Below are positions 21,422 through 22,264 of a DNA stretch of 22,264 nucleotides, in pieces. Source of the stretch: a virus. Made by a program: the position numbers and the translations under genes. The DNA lies in IMG/VR virus record IMGVR_UViG_3300037153_001142, positions 1 through 22,264 of that record. One strand, given 5' to 3'. The notes under the pieces are model-generated. The model saw nothing but the letters and a program-made list of their open reading frames with translations. It was not told the origin of the DNA and did no database searches. Every line of letters begins with the position of its first letter. Positions within the stretch are counted from its first letter, which is position 1.

Positions 21422-21642
21422 CCCGCCGCCTCCTCGAATAGGGGCAGTTGCGTGGCCGGGGCCCGATAAGCCCGCAGCAGGAGCCGCTGGACGTCCAGCC
21501 ACGTCAGCCCGCACGCGGCGCTACAGCGGGCCGGCTCGTCGAGCCACAGGCACCGCCGTCGCCCGGTCGACCCCGTCCACGAGGACGAGCCCAGGCGCAC
21601 GATCCCGATCCCGCAGCGGGGGCACGGCACCGGGACGCTCAC
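21418..21642 (-). CDS. Small cysteine-rich (zinc finger) protein
   Basis: This 74-residue protein starts at GTG 21642, overlapping the preceding stop as GTGA. Its N-terminal CPRC (7-10) and later Cys31, Cys40 and Cys44 (RRRCLWLDEPARCSAACGLT) suggest a zinc site, though the spacing is unusual. The C-terminal half is helical (WLDVQRLLLRAYRAP) and ends in LPLFEEAAG; QLPLFE resembles sliding-clamp-binding QxxLxLF-type ends, which is only a suggestion. Its stop overlaps the transglycosylase start. No family is recognised. Confidence 0.7.
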   Translation of the reverse strand: MSVPVPCPRCGIGIVRLGSSSWTGSTGRRRCLWLDEPARCSAACGLTWLDVQRLLLRAYRAPATQLPLFEEAAG

Positions 21643-22073
21643 CCCCGCTCCCCCTCGAGCACGCCCGCCGCCCACTCGCCCAGGCGGGTGTTGACGTACC
21701 GGCGCCCGCTCTCGGCCTCCGCCACCTGGCTCCGGGACAGCCCCACCCGGGCCGCCAGCTCCCACTGCTTCAGCCCGGCCAGGGCCCGGGCCGCCTTGAG
21801 CTGCTCCGGGGTGACCGCGCTCGGGGGCCGGGTGCGGGGGGCGTCCTCCCGCGAGGTCGAGCGCCGGAAGCGCCGCGCCGCCCCCCGGATCTCGGTGGCG
21901 AAGCGGTGCAGGCGGATGTGGTAGTCCTCCCCGTCCCAGGCCGGCGCGGCCGGATCGCCGTTGAAGTCGCCCACCGGGGAGGGGCCGTCCTCGCTGGTCG
22001 TCACCGGCCACGGGGGGGCCTCCCCGTCCACCCGGACGACCTTCAACCCATCTCGGCGATAGCGGACGGTCAT
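21639..22073 (-). CDS. XRE-family helix-turn-helix regulator
   Basis: This 144-residue protein starts at ATG 22073, overlapping the preceding stop as ATGA. Residues 1-80 are a variable N-terminal region of no recognised fold with a VTTSEDGPSPVGDFNGDPAA stretch. Residues 92-128 (LKAARALAGLKQWELAARVG, then LSRSQVAEAESGRR) are a clear XRE-type helix-turn-helix followed by a helix. Proteins with a single XRE domain often act as phage repressors or activators. In this place, at the head of the operon, it could control early-to-late switching, but no operator is visible upstream inside the window. Confidence 0.82.
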   Translation of the reverse strand: MTVRYRRDGLKVVRVDGEAPPWPVTTSEDGPSPVGDFNGDPAAPAWDGEDYHIRLHRFATEIRGAARRFRRSTSREDAPRTRPPSAVTPEQLKAARALAGLKQWELAARVGLSRSQVAEAESGRRYVNTRLGEWAAGVLEGERG

Positions 22074-22249
22074 CCCGCAGCGTCCTCAATAGGGGCGGGT
22101 TGGATACGGCGGCGCCGCAAGCGATCCTTCAGGTACTCGATGTCGCCGTTGTCCTCGAGCCACGCCATCCAACGCAGGATGGTGAACTCGTCGTCGACGG
22201 CCCATTGCTGATCGGCTTCCTTCCCTCCACCGCTCAACTTCGTAATCAC
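22070..22249 (-). CDS. Small charged protein, possibly truncated by the window edge
   Basis: The frame is open from the right edge; GTG 22249 would give 59 residues, but no stop lies between it and the edge, so a longer start outside is possible. The product begins with an ITKLSGGGKEADQQWAV run, then FTILRWMAWLEDNGDIEYLK, DRLRRRRIQPAPIEDAAG. A short acidic helix followed by a basic helix suggests a DNA-binding or regulatory peptide, but no family is recognised. Its stop overlaps the XRE gene start as ATGA, supporting translation. Confidence 0.5.
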   Translation of the reverse strand: MITKLSGGGKEADQQWAVDDEFTILRWMAWLEDNGDIEYLKDRLRRRRIQPAPIEDAAG

Positions 22250-22264
22250 GTGCGGCCCTAACTG

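Noticed and set aside
1-22264. CRISPR arrays, insertion sequences, integrase, cos or pac site
   Set aside because: No regularly spaced repeats, transposase or recombinase motifs were seen, and a packaging site cannot be recognised by eye.

Overview
The window is one long, almost uninterrupted late operon of a tailed double-stranded DNA phage or prophage, most probably a siphovirus. It is very GC-rich, with third codon positions mostly G or C and many GTG or TTG starts, so the host is probably a high-GC bacterium. Nothing in the window names the host. No integrase, attachment site, tRNA or replication module is visible, so I cannot tell a free phage from a prophage. Both ends of the window cut through the phage.

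Every gene but one is on the minus strand, so the module reads from right to left. From 22249 to 19885 lie small regulatory and accessory genes: an incomplete 59-codon gene, an XRE-type helix-turn-helix protein, two small cysteine-rich proteins, a secreted lysozyme-like transglycosylase, a second helix-turn-helix protein and a RusA-like resolvase. From 19895 to 13442 is packaging and head assembly: TerS, TerL, a conserved 115-residue protein, the portal, three tiny overlapping genes (46, 41 and 62 residues), a short MuF protein, a family-4-like glycosyltransferase, a Com-like zinc ribbon and the prohead protease. From 13457 to 10295 are the HK97-fold capsid protein, an acidic repeat protein, the head-tail connector, an HK97 gp10-like neck protein and the tail terminator.

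Between the tail terminator and the tail tube sits a three-gene sugar cassette (9492-10292 family-2 glycosyltransferase, methyltransferase, CgeB-like glycosyltransferase). The tail module follows: tube, tail assembly chaperone, tape measure, a Dit-like protein, a hub-like protein, two minor tail proteins and the start of a tail fibre gene that leaves the window. Neighbouring genes mostly overlap by 1-4 bases (ATGA, GTGA, TGATG, TAATG), which indicates translational coupling.

The points that stand out are these. A perfect A_AAA_AAA slippery site in the tail chaperone gene leads into a 59-codon extension that ends just before the tape measure. One small membrane-protein gene is on the opposite strand, inside the tail module. 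Four sugar or methyl transferase genes lie among the virion genes, one of them joined to a Com-like zinc ribbon. A hairpin covers the probable ribosome binding site of the prohead protease. A chain of very short overlapping genes between portal and MuF is easily missed by gene callers.
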